From Myxococcales bacterium UBA1660 (lineage in GTDB: Bacteria; Myxococcota_A; Polyangia; Polyangiales; Houyiibacteriaceae), in NCBI GenBank assembly GCA_002320815.1, contig DCLA01000010.1, positions 522 to 64,521 of the forward strand: 64,000 nucleotides of DNA. The letters run 5' to 3'. Below the pieces are notes generated by a model. It searched no databases and was not told where the DNA came from. It worked only from the letters and a program-made list of their open reading frames with translations. Positions 16,817-24,955 of this stretch are shown here, one piece after another. Each line of letters opens with the position of its first letter. Position 1 is the first letter of the stretch. The translations under genes were made by a program, and so were the position numbers.

Positions 16817-16869
16817 GCTTCAGCGAGCCACGCGCCGGGCGCCTTGTAAAGGGTGCGCTGGCGCGACGC

Positions 16870-17988
16870 TCAGTTGTCGGCGACCAGTCCGTAGAAGGCC
16901 GCCCTCGCGAGGGGGGGAAGCGCGGCCTCGCGGAGCTGCACGGTGCGTACGGCCCAGATGTCGTCGAAGACCCGGTAGGTGAGGGCGGTGCGGTCCAGGT
17001 AGTCCACGCCGGCGCTGCCGCCGGTCCCGGTGCGGCGACCGATGACCCGCTCGACCATGCGCGCATGGCGCTGGCGGAAGATGAGCATGCCCTGCTCCAG
17101 CGAGACCAGCGCGTCGACGACCTCCCGGGGCCACGCGAGGAGCGGGAGCTCCCGATAGCTCTCGATGAAGACCAGCGCCGCACGGATGCGGCTGCGCTGC
17201 GCGCGCTCCTCGGGCTCGTCGACGTCCTCGGCCAGGAGGAAGCGACGGGCCGAGGCGCGCTCCTTCTCATAGCGGACCTTCAGGCGCTCCACGTCGGCCT
17301 CGGAGAGGGCGTCGTGCTGGGCGTAGGTGCTGGCCCGCTCGAGCTCGCTCGAGTGGGCTTCGAGGTAGGCCTCCAAGAAGGCCCGCACGGTCTCCGCGTC
17401 GCCCTCGTCGCCGGGGGTCGAGCCCTGGATGGGCGTGCGCCAGAGCCAGTCGTCGATGGCTTCCTTGAGGCTGGGGGTGTCCGCGAGCCGGCGCTCCAGC
17501 CGGTCGGAGGCGGCGGTGGCGTCGCCCTCCGGGCTGCGGAGCGCGCGCTTGTAGGATCCCTCGTAACCCAAGGCGACGCGCCGGGATTCCTCGAGGCCCA
17601 GGAGCACCTCGATCTCGCGGAGCTGGGCCGACTGGAACCCGCTCGCCGGGCTGAGCTTCTCGCGGAAGGCCAGGTAGTCCCGGGTGGTCATGGTCTCCAT
17701 CAGCTCGAAGTGCGCGCTGAGCTGCTTGAAGAGCAGCTCGGTGCGGCGCAGCCCGCGGACCACGGCGGCCAGCGCCTGCTCGGGGACCGGCTCCTTGGCG
17801 AAGAGGTCGCGGACGCTCACCAGCTCGCGGATCACCAGCTTGAACCAGAGCTCGTCGATCTGGTGCACGGTGATGAAGAGCACCTCGTCGTTGGCCAGCT
17901 CGGTGTCGCTCTCGCCGAGCCCGTTCTGGAGCGCGAGGATCTCCTCGGTCTTGATGTAGTCCCAGTAGGTAGTCGCCTTACGAGCCAT
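16870..17988 (-). CDS. kynA: Tryptophan 2,3-dioxygenase
   Basis: The 372-residue haem enzyme opens the indole ring of L-tryptophan with oxygen to give N-formylkynurenine, the first step of the kynurenine route. Diagnostic blocks are YWDYIKTEEILALQ (8-21), HQIDELWFKL (42-51), RDYLAFREKLSPASGFQSAQ and, near the C-terminus, the haem-ligand region RQRHARMVERVIG with RRTGTGGSAGVDYLD. The start MARKATTYWDY is chosen because family members begin this close to the YWDY block; an upstream start exists but adds an unlikely Gly-rich leader. No other kynurenine gene is in the window. Confidence 0.95.
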   Translation of the reverse strand: MARKATTYWDYIKTEEILALQNGLGESDTELANDEVLFITVHQIDELWFKLVIRELVSVRDLFAKEPVPEQALAAVVRGLRRTELLFKQLSAHFELMETMTTRDYLAFREKLSPASGFQSAQLREIEVLLGLEESRRVALGYEGSYKRALRSPEGDATAASDRLERRLADTPSLKEAIDDWLWRTPIQGSTPGDEGDAETVRAFLEAYLEAHSSELERASTYAQHDALSEADVERLKVRYEKERASARRFLLAEDVDEPEERAQRSRIRAALVFIESYRELPLLAWPREVVDALVSLEQGMLIFRQRHARMVERVIGRRTGTGGSAGVDYLDRTALTYRVFDDIWAVRTVQLREAALPPLARAAFYGLVADN

Positions 17989-18125
17989 GAGACGCCCATG
18001 GCACGCCCCGCCCGGGCCGCCAAGGACGGAGGTCACGGGGGCGCTCGGGAGGTCGGTGCGACCCCGGGGCCGCCATGATGGGAGACCGAATGGAGACCCC
18101 GGGCGTCTGGGGTAGGATGGCCGTG

Positions 18126-18872
18126 ATGCGCTTTTTGGGGCTCGGGTTGCTGATGGGGATGCTCTTGGGGGGCTGCGGCGCCGGCACGACGGCGGTCGAG
18201 GCCGACCAGGTGCGCGAGCCCCCGGTGCGCTCGTCGACGACGGGCCCGGAAGCCACGGGCGAGGACGTCGAAGCCGCGGAACCCGAAGCCGAGCCCGAAC
18301 CCGAGCCGCTGCCGGCCTGTGAGGCGCGGGACGCGCGGCAGTGCGCGGCCGACGGTCAGTGTGTCCGGGAACCGCAGACTGGTGCCTGCCGGGCGCCCAC
18401 CCACGAGTGCGAGCTGGTGGCGCCGCGGGACCCCGAAGGGTTCGCGGTCGGACCCGGGGACCGCTGCCAGGGGCAGCGCCGCGACTGCGGCTTCGACCCG
18501 CGGACCGGGCTCTGCGCGCCCTTCACGGCCTTGTCCGAATGTCCGGCCACCGCCGAGGAGGCGACGGCCGCCACCGTGCTCTGCGACCACTCGGACCAGC
18601 CCGAGCTCGACTGCCGCTACCGCGGGATGCACTGCTCCTGCCATCGGCCGCGATACTGCGGGGGTCCGGCTCCGCGGCCAGACCAGCAGCATCCGCCGGC
18701 GACCTGGGTCTGCCTGCCGCCCTTCGACGACCGCGGGTGCCCCACCGAGGGCGTGCGCGAGGGGACGCGCTGCCGGGTGAATGCGTCGGTGCAATGCATG
18801 GTGGGCTGCGACACGCTCTACACCTGTGAGCAGGGGCGCTGGCGGATCCGCGCGCTCCCCCCGCGCCCCTGA
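18126..18872 (+). CDS. Cys-rich lipoprotein of unknown function
   Basis: The start MRFLGLGLLMGMLLGGC gives a lipoprotein signal with lipobox LGGC. A Glu/Pro-rich spacer follows (EAEPEAEPEPEPLP), then about 180 residues with 20 further Cys, an even number that fits disulfides outside the cytoplasm. I see no catalytic motif. The upstream in-frame ATGs are rejected because they precede the signal peptide. Another Cys-rich lipoprotein lies 1.3 kb downstream on the other strand. Confidence 0.75.
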   Translation: MRFLGLGLLMGMLLGGCGAGTTAVEADQVREPPVRSSTTGPEATGEDVEAAEPEAEPEPEPLPACEARDARQCAADGQCVREPQTGACRAPTHECELVAPRDPEGFAVGPGDRCQGQRRDCGFDPRTGLCAPFTALSECPATAEEATAATVLCDHSDQPELDCRYRGMHCSCHRPRYCGGPAPRPDQQHPPATWVCLPPFDDRGCPTEGVREGTRCRVNASVQCMVGCDTLYTCEQGRWRIRALPPRP

Positions 18873-18906
18873 CCGGCCGACCCCCGCCACGAGGTAGGAT
18901 GTCGCC

Positions 18907-19308
18907 GTGACTCCCCGAGCTCGCGAGCGGGTCCTCATGCGCGGCTTCGTTCTGCTCTCGCTACTCCATGCCGCGGTCTCCTTCGTGGTCCCCGCGGTGC
19001 CCGGCTGGCGGATGTTCTCCCACGTCGAGGCCCTTCGGTACCGGATGGTGACCGCCGAGGGAGAGGTCGTCCGCTACGACGACGTCGCCCCGCTCCCGCA
19101 CTACATCACCAACCCGGCGCCGCTGCTCGGGGCCGCCGCTTGGCTCGCGGACCACGAAGGTCGGGAGGTGGGACTCTCCCTCCGCGGAGACCGCACCCTG
19201 GACCTGGTGGTCGCCCCATCCGGCACCATCCGCGCGTGCGGTCGGGAGCCGGCGTCTTCGGAGCTCTGCGCGACGCTCCTCGCGGCCTGGCGTGAGGACC
19301 CGCCATGA
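18907..19308 (+). CDS. Small membrane-anchored protein, partner of HTTM protein
   Basis: The 133-residue product starts with GTG and has one membrane helix (about residues 11-32, MRGFVLLSLLHAAVSFVVPAV region) followed by an extracytoplasmic part with GWRMFSHVEALRYRM. Its stop overlaps the start of the next gene (ATGA), so the two are coupled. The WRMFS type segment resembles extracytoplasmic regions found in or next to HTTM/gamma-carboxylase-like membrane proteins. Its own function is unknown. Confidence 0.6.
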   Translation: MTPRARERVLMRGFVLLSLLHAAVSFVVPAVPGWRMFSHVEALRYRMVTAEGEVVRYDDVAPLPHYITNPAPLLGAAAWLADHEGREVGLSLRGDRTLDLVVAPSGTIRACGREPASSELCATLLAAWREDPP

Positions 19309-20102
19309 GTCTGCTCGACCTGCGCTCGCGATCGGCGTCGCTCGCGCGCTGGCACGGGCGGGCCTTCGGGGCCCTGCTGGCGGCCAAGGCGCTGGAAGGC
19401 GTGGTGCTCGGGCGCGCTCGGGTCTTCGCGGGCGAGGGCTTCGCGCCCAACGGGCTCCTTCACGCTCCGGGCCTCGGCGTCTATCTGGCCGTCGTCGTAT
19501 GCCAGGTTGGCGGGGCGCTGGCGCTCTGGCCGCGGCGAGGCCCCCCGGCGCTCCTGCGGGGACTGGTCGTCCTGGGCGCGGTGGCCACCACGGTGGACAC
19601 CCTGGTGGCCGCGCAGAACAACCGGCTGCTGCTCACGATCATGGCCTGGCTCGTCGCGCTGGGTCCCCGACCGAGCGCGGATCGGGACACCTATTGGCAC
19701 TTGGACGCCATCCGCTGGCAGGTGGCCATCGTGTACGCGACCGCCGGGCTCCAGAAGCTCTATCCGGGCTACCTCGCCGGAGACGCGCTGAGCCACCTGG
19801 GGCAGATGCCCCACGCCGTCCTCGGGCTCGCGCTGCCCTTCGGCGACGGGCACCTCGCCGCCGTCGCCGCCTGGCTGGTGGTGGCCACCGAGATCCTCTT
19901 GCCGGTGGCGCTCTTCGCCGGAGGACGCGGGACTCGGGTGGGTATCGGGGTCGCGGTGGCCATGCATCTGGCGATGACGCTGGCGCTGCCCGACGTGTGG
20001 AGCTTTTCGGCGACGATGCTGATCTCCCTCCTCGCCTTCGTGCCGGAGAGCGGGTCGCGGGCGTCGGGACCCGGGCCGGTCGCGATCAGCGCCGGTCGTT
20101 GA
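19305..20102 (+). CDS. HTTM (vitamin K-dependent gamma-carboxylase-like) membrane protein
   Basis: The 265-residue protein has about six membrane helices. The most diagnostic part is RWQVAIVYATAGLQKLYPGY (about 138-157) followed by LAGDALSHL, which matches the HTTM/VKGC pattern of a Tyr-rich helix with a conserved Lys and a Trp/Gly loop. HTTM proteins share the transmembrane core of vitamin K-dependent carboxylase, but no carboxylase domain is present here. It is translationally coupled to the small protein upstream. Substrate and activity are unknown. Confidence 0.65.
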   Translation: MSLLDLRSRSASLARWHGRAFGALLAAKALEGVVLGRARVFAGEGFAPNGLLHAPGLGVYLAVVVCQVGGALALWPRRGPPALLRGLVVLGAVATTVDTLVAAQNNRLLLTIMAWLVALGPRPSADRDTYWHLDAIRWQVAIVYATAGLQKLYPGYLAGDALSHLGQMPHAVLGLALPFGDGHLAAVAAWLVVATEILLPVALFAGGRGTRVGIGVAVAMHLAMTLALPDVWSFSATMLISLLAFVPESGSRASGPGPVAISAGR

Positions 20103-20199
20103 TCCGCCTGCCCCCGTGTCGGGGCGGGGCGGTCTCAGGTCAGCGCGAGCGAGAGGGACGGCATCGCAGACCGCTACGCGCGGCCGCCTGACGATGTTC

Positions 20200-20640
20200 T
20201 CAGCGGAAGGGGCAGGATTCCCGCTGGTCGAAGTCCATGCAGCGGTCGAGGGCGTGGCAACAGAACTCGGCTTCGGCGCACGTCGAGCCGCTGCCGTCCT
20301 GGCGGATCCCGCAGCGGCGCTCGCCGGCGGGGACGGGGTCGTCGGGCATGCAGACGTGCCATTCCTGCCGGATTCGGTGCGTACTGCAGACGGTGACGAT
20401 GTGCTGGCAGTAGCTGCCCGCCGAGCAGGCGCGCTCGCTGCAGTCGCGCTCGGCGCTCACGCACCCGACGTCGCACACGCCCATGCAGCCGTCCTCGGCG
20501 CTGCAGCGGTCGGGCGCGGCTTCGCAGACGTCGTCGAAGTCGCGCGGCGCGGCGTGGGAGCCGTAGCAGGCGAGGCTGCCGAAGGAGAAGGCGAGGGTGA
20601 GGGCCAGGCGCACGCCCGCGAGTCGTCGTTGGTCCCCCAT
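20200..20640 (-). CDS. Small Cys-rich lipoprotein
   Basis: The 146-residue product has a signal peptide ending in SLAC (C25 as lipid-modified Cys) and 16 more Cys in about 120 residues, including a CC pair near the end. Spacing is irregular and I cannot assign a fold. It would be an exported disulfide-rich protein. It is transcribed away from the SUKH gene's terminator hairpin and shares no operon partner. Confidence 0.65.
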   Translation of the reverse strand: MGDQRRLAGVRLALTLAFSFGSLACYGSHAAPRDFDDVCEAAPDRCSAEDGCMGVCDVGCVSAERDCSERACSAGSYCQHIVTVCSTHRIRQEWHVCMPDDPVPAGERRCGIRQDGSGSTCAEAEFCCHALDRCMDFDQRESCPFR

Positions 20641-20689
20641 CTCTCCCAGCCTGCCCGCGTTCGGGGGAGGGCGACGTGACGAGGGTCAC

Positions 20690-20716
20690 GCCGGGGCGCG
20701 GCGGCGCCGCGCCCCG
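20690..20716 (-). terminator. Strong hairpin after the SUKH gene
   Basis: CCGGGGCGCGG and CCGCGCCCCGG pair perfectly (11 bp) around a 5-base loop, starting 7 bases past the SUKH stop on the minus strand. There is no T run, as is common in this GC-rich DNA. Confidence 0.6.
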
Positions 20717-20722
20717 GGGGGG

Positions 20723-21997
20723 TCAGCCGAGGGTGAGGGTGTTGACCCCGTGCTTCAGCTCCGCGCGCCGGACCTCGGTGCCTTCCTGGCCGCCGGGCGG
20801 GAAGACGTCGAAGTGCTCGAAGCCCGCGTCTTCGCCATCGACGGCGTAGAGGCCGGGGGCCGACTCGGGGAGGTTGTAGCGGAAGCCGGCGTTCATCACG
20901 CGGCTGGCGTAGAAGGCGTCGCGGAGGGGCTGGCCGGCGGCGTCGCGGATGTCGAGGAGGAAGAGGGCCTCGAGGATCGGGCCCACCGAGTGCATCGGCC
21001 GGCCCTCGGCACGGAAGAAGCGCTCGACCTCGTCGGCGTCGCCGGTGTGGAAGCCGGCGTCGTAGGAGCCGCCGGTGACCTTGCCGCCGGGCGGCACCTC
21101 GTCGGGGCGCAGGATCTCGGCGAGGCGGGGCGAGCTGGAGAGGACGGCGGTCGCCGCCCGGACCAGGTCGAACCCATGGTGGGTGTCGTCCATGGCCGGC
21201 TCGGGCAGGGCGTCGAAGAGCCCGGCGGAGGCCGCCGAGCCGATGCGCGCGATCCAGTAGAAGCAGCCCCGGGGTCCGGTGCCCTCGGGGGCAATCCGCG
21301 CCAGCGCCTCGGGCAGGTCGTCGACCCGGAAGTACACGATGGGCGGAAGATCGGAGGCCCCGGCCCCGCCGGCGGGCGCGCAGGCGGCGGCGTTGCCGAC
21401 CTTGGCGAGGTCCACGGCGCCGAAGAGCTCCGGGAGCTGGGCCTGCATCCGGCCCTCGGACTCCTCCACGGTGGCGCCCGGCGCGGCGGCGCGCTCGGGG
21501 TCGTAGAGGTACATCGACTGCCAGAAATGCCAGCCGCGGGTCTCCAGGGCGGCGTCGAGGTAGTCGCCGAACGAGGTGTCCGGCATCGGGCGCCCCTCGT
21601 TGGCCGGATCCTCGACCCAGTGGAGGGTCATCGTGGCCGGGTCGAAGCCGGCGTAGTACTCGTCCTGGGGCCAGTCGACGGGGAGGTAGGGCTTCTCGCC
21701 GTGGTCGTCGGTGGCCCAGTCCGGCCGGAAGACGCTGGCCAGGTCCATGATGCGGATCACTCCCCGGGCGCCGGCGTCGGCGCGGGTTCCGTCCGTATGG
21801 GACCACTCGATGTCGGCGCCGTTCAGCTCACGATAGAAGGCGGCCACCTCGGCGGGGAGGGCGCGACCGAGGAAGGCCTCGGCGGCGGCGATGTCCGCGT
21901 CCGACGCGGGCGCGCCGAGCTCGGTGGTGATGACCTCGATGTCAGCGTGGTCGTTCAACTCGCGGATGAGGGCTTCGAATCGTGCGCGCCAAGTCAT
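20723..21997 (-). CDS. SMI1/KNR4 (SUKH) family protein
   Basis: The 424-residue protein begins with a SUKH domain (about residues 1-165): LGAPASDADIAAAEAFLGRALPAEVAAFYRELNG-type start, then RIMDLASVFRPDW and a Trp/Asp-rich middle. The remaining 250 residues have no family I recognise; they contain PPIVYFRVDDLPEALARI and a C-terminal FEHFDVFPPGG. SUKH proteins include many immunity proteins against polymorphic toxins and some housekeeping regulators. No toxin gene is adjacent, so an immunity role is only a possibility. No signal peptide. Confidence 0.75.
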   Translation of the reverse strand: MTWRARFEALIRELNDHADIEVITTELGAPASDADIAAAEAFLGRALPAEVAAFYRELNGADIEWSHTDGTRADAGARGVIRIMDLASVFRPDWATDDHGEKPYLPVDWPQDEYYAGFDPATMTLHWVEDPANEGRPMPDTSFGDYLDAALETRGWHFWQSMYLYDPERAAAPGATVEESEGRMQAQLPELFGAVDLAKVGNAAACAPAGGAGASDLPPIVYFRVDDLPEALARIAPEGTGPRGCFYWIARIGSAASAGLFDALPEPAMDDTHHGFDLVRAATAVLSSSPRLAEILRPDEVPPGGKVTGGSYDAGFHTGDADEVERFFRAEGRPMHSVGPILEALFLLDIRDAAGQPLRDAFYASRVMNAGFRYNLPESAPGLYAVDGEDAGFEHFDVFPPGGQEGTEVRRAELKHGVNTLTLG

Positions 21998-22020
21998 GGA
22001 TACCTCGTGGGGGGCTGATG

Positions 22021-22047
22021 GGTGACTCCCGTCGACGACGGGTCACC
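22021..22047. other. Hairpin with small bulge in the SUKH upstream region
   Basis: GGTGA/TCACC and CCCGTC/GACGGG pair around a GAC loop with a two-base bulge. It lies 24 bases upstream of the SUKH start and downstream of the mepA-like gene, on whose transcript it would also form. It could be an operator or a second stop signal. Confidence 0.35.
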
Positions 22048-22090
22048 AGGGCATTGCGACGAGCCCCCGCGATCCGTCACGGGCCGCACG

Positions 22091-22127
22091 AAAAAAATGG
22101 CGCGTGGCGCGGTCCCGAGCCGGAACC
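22091..22127 (-). terminator. Candidate intrinsic terminator with T7 run
   Basis: On the minus strand, just past the endopeptidase stop, a 6-bp stem (GGTTCC/GGGACC, one G-U) and a short GCGC stem are followed by seven T. A T run of this length is rare in this DNA, so this is the best Rho-independent terminator in the window. Confidence 0.55.
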
Positions 22128-22129
22128 GC

Positions 22130-23110
22130 TCAGCGGCGGCGGCGAGACCGACGAGACCGGCGGCGCTGGCGCCGGGGAGGCGCCGGGGGTTCTTCGACCT
22201 CGGGGTAGTCGATCCAGTCCCAGAAGGGCGGCTTGTCCTTGCAGCGGGGCCGGTCGTCGCCGGCGCAGTAGACGCGCATGTGGAAGTGCGAGTCGTGGGT
22301 TCCGTAGCTCAGGCTCCGCCGGGAGCCCCGGGTGCGCCGGGGCCCGACGGCCTCTTCGACCCGGCGCATCAACCAGGCCGGGGCGTGCTGCCGGCGGCCT
22401 TCTTCCAGGAGGCGCTCCTTGAAGGGGCGCACGCACATCAGGTACTGCACTGGCACCCGGTCCTGGCCCATGAGCGCGGAGACCAGCGCCCAGTTGCGCT
22501 CGTCGTCCCACTCGAAGACCCGGCCGTCCCGGGTGCCGCCCTTGCCGTTGGCGCGCAGCCGGACGAAGCGGTTGAGATCGGTGGCCGGCTCGCCGGCGGC
22601 GTCCTTCAGGTAGAAGCTGATGTCCACGTCGCGGCCTGCGCGGTGGGAGCGGTGGGGCCGGAGCCGGCCGCCGCGGGTGCGCGAGAGGTCGCCGACGACC
22701 AGCATCCCGCCGGGGTACCGGCGCTCGACCTCCCGGCTGGCCCAATGGATGAGGTCCACCAGCTCCTGGGTCCCGTGGGCGTGGGTGGCGTTCCGGACCC
22801 GCACCAGGTCGGTGGGCTCGAGGGCCACCGAGTGCAGGAGGCGCCCGCGGTTCCCGTACCCGATGGAGTGGCTCCGCGAGGGCTGGGTCACCGGGCCGGG
22901 CGGGAGACGCTGGCTCTCGACCGGCAGCGCGACCACGGCGAGCGCGAGGGCTGCGAGGGCGAGGGCGGCTGTGGGGAGGCGGGGCAAGGCGGGCAGAGTA
23001 CGGGGCGGCCGAGGGGCGCGCCACGGGAGCCCCCATTCTGAGGCGGCGGCCCTGGGTTTGCGAGCGTTTTCGGCCGCTTGGCCAGTCCAGGGCAGGGTGC
23101 GAAGCGTCAA
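22130..23110 (-). CDS. MepA-like murein endopeptidase (peptidase M74 type)
   Basis: The protein matches penicillin-insensitive murein endopeptidase MepA, a zinc enzyme that cuts peptide cross-links in peptidoglycan. Zinc ligands are H156 and D163 in SHRAGRDVDISFY and H277 in SHFHMRVYC, as in MepA. A signal segment (PTAALALAALALAVVALPVES, about 46-66) directs it outside the inner membrane. The given ATG leaves a 45-residue leader before that segment, so the true start is probably further in. The C-terminus is a strikingly basic tail (RRQRRRSRRSRRRR), which could bind acidic cell-wall or outer-membrane polymers. It is divergent from the acyl carrier protein gene 46 bases away. Confidence 0.8.
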   Translation of the reverse strand: MTLRTLPWTGQAAENARKPRAAASEWGLPWRAPRPPRTLPALPRLPTAALALAALALAVVALPVESQRLPPGPVTQPSRSHSIGYGNRGRLLHSVALEPTDLVRVRNATHAHGTQELVDLIHWASREVERRYPGGMLVVGDLSRTRGGRLRPHRSHRAGRDVDISFYLKDAAGEPATDLNRFVRLRANGKGGTRDGRVFEWDDERNWALVSALMGQDRVPVQYLMCVRPFKERLLEEGRRQHAPAWLMRRVEEAVGPRRTRGSRRSLSYGTHDSHFHMRVYCAGDDRPRCKDKPPFWDWIDYPEVEEPPAPPRRQRRRSRRSRRRR

Positions 23111-23156
23111 CGGGAACGTTGCCCGGACCGCCTCCTTGGGTTACGCCCGGGGCACG

Positions 23157-23402
23157 ATGGAACGGACTCAGCTTCTGGAAATGTTCAAGGCCAAGGCTTC
23201 CGAGGTCGCCGAGCGCGATTTCGACGGGCTCACCGAGACCTCCGTGATCGCCGACATGGGCGTCGATTCGCTGGCGATGCTCGAGGTCGTGGGCGAGATG
23301 GAGCGGGAGCTGGAGGTCCAGATCCCCGATGACAACCTGGTCGGCATCGAGACCGTCGCGCAGCTCCTCGACGTGGTCGAGAAGCGCATCCAGGCGTCCT
23401 GA
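23157..23402 (+). CDS. Acyl carrier protein
   Basis: The 81-residue protein has the ACP pattern with the phosphopantetheine Ser at S38 in MGVDSLAMLEVVGEMER. Acidic helices II and III (IPDDNLVGIETVAQLLDVV) are normal. The main fatty-acid acpP normally sits among fab genes; here the only neighbour is a soluble acyl-ACP desaturase starting 7 bases after the stop. This suggests a dedicated carrier for that enzyme. Confidence 0.93.
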   Translation: MERTQLLEMFKAKASEVAERDFDGLTETSVIADMGVDSLAMLEVVGEMERELEVQIPDDNLVGIETVAQLLDVVEKRIQAS

Positions 23403-23409
23403 GGCCGCC

Positions 23410-24228
23410 ATGAGCGACGAATTCCACGTCAAGCTCTACCGGAAGTTCCAGACCTTCTTCCAGGAAGCCGAAAAGAAGCGGCGCTGGAACCCGGTCGAGG
23501 ACATTCCCTGGAACGAGCTGAACCCGGACGCTCCGGAGAGCCTCGCGCTCTGCGCGGAGACGTTCCTCGGCGTGGAGAGCTATCTGCCCGACTACATCCG
23601 CGGCGGCCTGGAGGCCGTCCGGGCGAGCTCGGTCGCTCAGCGGTGGTTCACCGCGAACTGGGGCTACGAGGAGCTGAAGCACTCGATGGCCCTCACCGAG
23701 TACCTCGTGCGTTCCGGCAAGCGCACCGAGGAGCAGATGTTCGACTTCCAGGCCCAGCTCATGGAAGAGGAGTGGGAGCGTCCCTTCGAGACCGGTCGTC
23801 AGATGACCGTCTACGGGATGTTCCAGGAGATGGCGACCTTCGTCATCTACCTCCGCCACGAGAAGCTGGCCCTCGAGCACTCGGACAAGGCCCTGGCCAC
23901 CGTGTACCGGCTCAACGCCCGGGACGAGTGCGCCCACGCGCGCTTCTACGAGGACGTGACCCGCGTCTACCTCGAGGAAGACCGGGAGGGGACCATCGCC
24001 GACCTGGCCTTCGTGGCCAAGCGCTTCCGGATGCCCGGTGTGGGTCTCGTGCCCGACTACGATCAGCGCATCGAGGTGATGCGCGACGAGGGCAAGATGG
24101 ACCGCGACATCTTCCTCAAGAAGGTCTACTTCCCGCTCCTGAAGCGCCTCGACGTGGGCCGCCGGGAGCTGGTCGCGGCCGCCGCCGCCGAACGCCGCGC
24201 CGCTCGCGAGACCGAAGCCGCCGAGTAG
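23410..24228 (+). CDS. Soluble diiron acyl-ACP desaturase family protein
   Basis: This 272-residue cytosolic protein has the ferritin-like diiron pattern of fatty acyl-ACP desaturases (FA_desaturase_2): E56 in GVESYLPD, E88 and H91 in WGYEELKHS, E140 in MFQEMATF, and E173 and H176 in RDECAHARFYED. Plant stearoyl-ACP 9-desaturase is the best-known member and inserts a double bond into ACP-bound acyl chains using oxygen and ferredoxin. Many bacterial relatives have unknown substrates. The gene is 7 bases after an ACP gene, which fits an ACP-bound substrate. The C-terminal Ala/Glu/Arg tail is low complexity. No ferredoxin is nearby. Confidence 0.82.
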   Translation: MSDEFHVKLYRKFQTFFQEAEKKRRWNPVEDIPWNELNPDAPESLALCAETFLGVESYLPDYIRGGLEAVRASSVAQRWFTANWGYEELKHSMALTEYLVRSGKRTEEQMFDFQAQLMEEEWERPFETGRQMTVYGMFQEMATFVIYLRHEKLALEHSDKALATVYRLNARDECAHARFYEDVTRVYLEEDREGTIADLAFVAKRFRMPGVGLVPDYDQRIEVMRDEGKMDRDIFLKKVYFPLLKRLDVGRRELVAAAAAERRAARETEAAE

Positions 24229-24276
24229 CGCTCGACGGCGGGGCTCGGCGCTCTAGGGTCCTCCGCAGGAGGAACC

Positions 24277-24945
24277 ATGACCCGCATTCTCGACTTGCTC
24301 GCTGGCGCCCTGGGGGACGGCCAGCTCGACTCCATCGCCGGCCAAATCGGCGCCCGGCCGGACCAGGTCCGAAGCGCCCTGGGAGCCGGCCTGGCCGCGC
24401 TGCTCGGGGGCCTGCAGCAGCAGGTCGGACGACCCGGCGGCGCCCAGGCGCTGGAGCGTGCCGTCGAGCGCGACCACGACGGCTCCCTCCTCGACGGGCT
24501 CGGTGGGTTGCTCGGCGGAGCGGGGCCGAACACCGGCGTGGGCGGCCTCCTGGAGATGGCCGGCAGCATGCTCGGCGCCGCGCCCGGTCCCGGCAGCGCC
24601 CGGTCGACCGACGGAGCTGGGATCCTCGGTCACATCCTCGGCTCGCGTCGGGGGGCCGTGGAGCAGGGGATGGCCCAGGCCGGGGGCCTCGACCTCGGTC
24701 AGGCCAGCAAGCTCCTGATGCTGATCGCGCCCCTGGTCATGGCCGCCCTGGGGAAGGCCCGGAGCGGCGGGGGGACCGGCGGCCTCGGGGACCTCATCGG
24801 CCGCGAGGCCGACTCGATGGGCCGCGCCGGGGGCGGCGGGGGTGGGCTCCTGGGGAGCCTCCTCGACCAGGACGACGACGGCTCCATCGCCGACGACCTC
24901 GCCAAACTCGCTGGCAAGAACATCCTCGGCGGCCTCTTCCGCTGA
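24277..24945 (+). CDS. DUF937 domain protein
   Basis: The 222-residue protein begins MTRILDLLAGALGDGQLDSIAGQIGA-like, matching the DUF937 start in which short amphipathic helices detect a conserved fold. It is extremely rich in Gly and Leu, with repeated GLGGLLGG runs. There is no signal peptide and no clear membrane helix. The family function is unknown. It follows the desaturase by 48 bases and converges with the RTX lipoprotein gene. Confidence 0.75.
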   Translation: MTRILDLLAGALGDGQLDSIAGQIGARPDQVRSALGAGLAALLGGLQQQVGRPGGAQALERAVERDHDGSLLDGLGGLLGGAGPNTGVGGLLEMAGSMLGAAPGPGSARSTDGAGILGHILGSRRGAVEQGMAQAGGLDLGQASKLLMLIAPLVMAALGKARSGGGTGGLGDLIGREADSMGRAGGGGGGLLGSLLDQDDDGSIADDLAKLAGKNILGGLFR

Positions 24946-24955
24946 ACGCGCCCGG

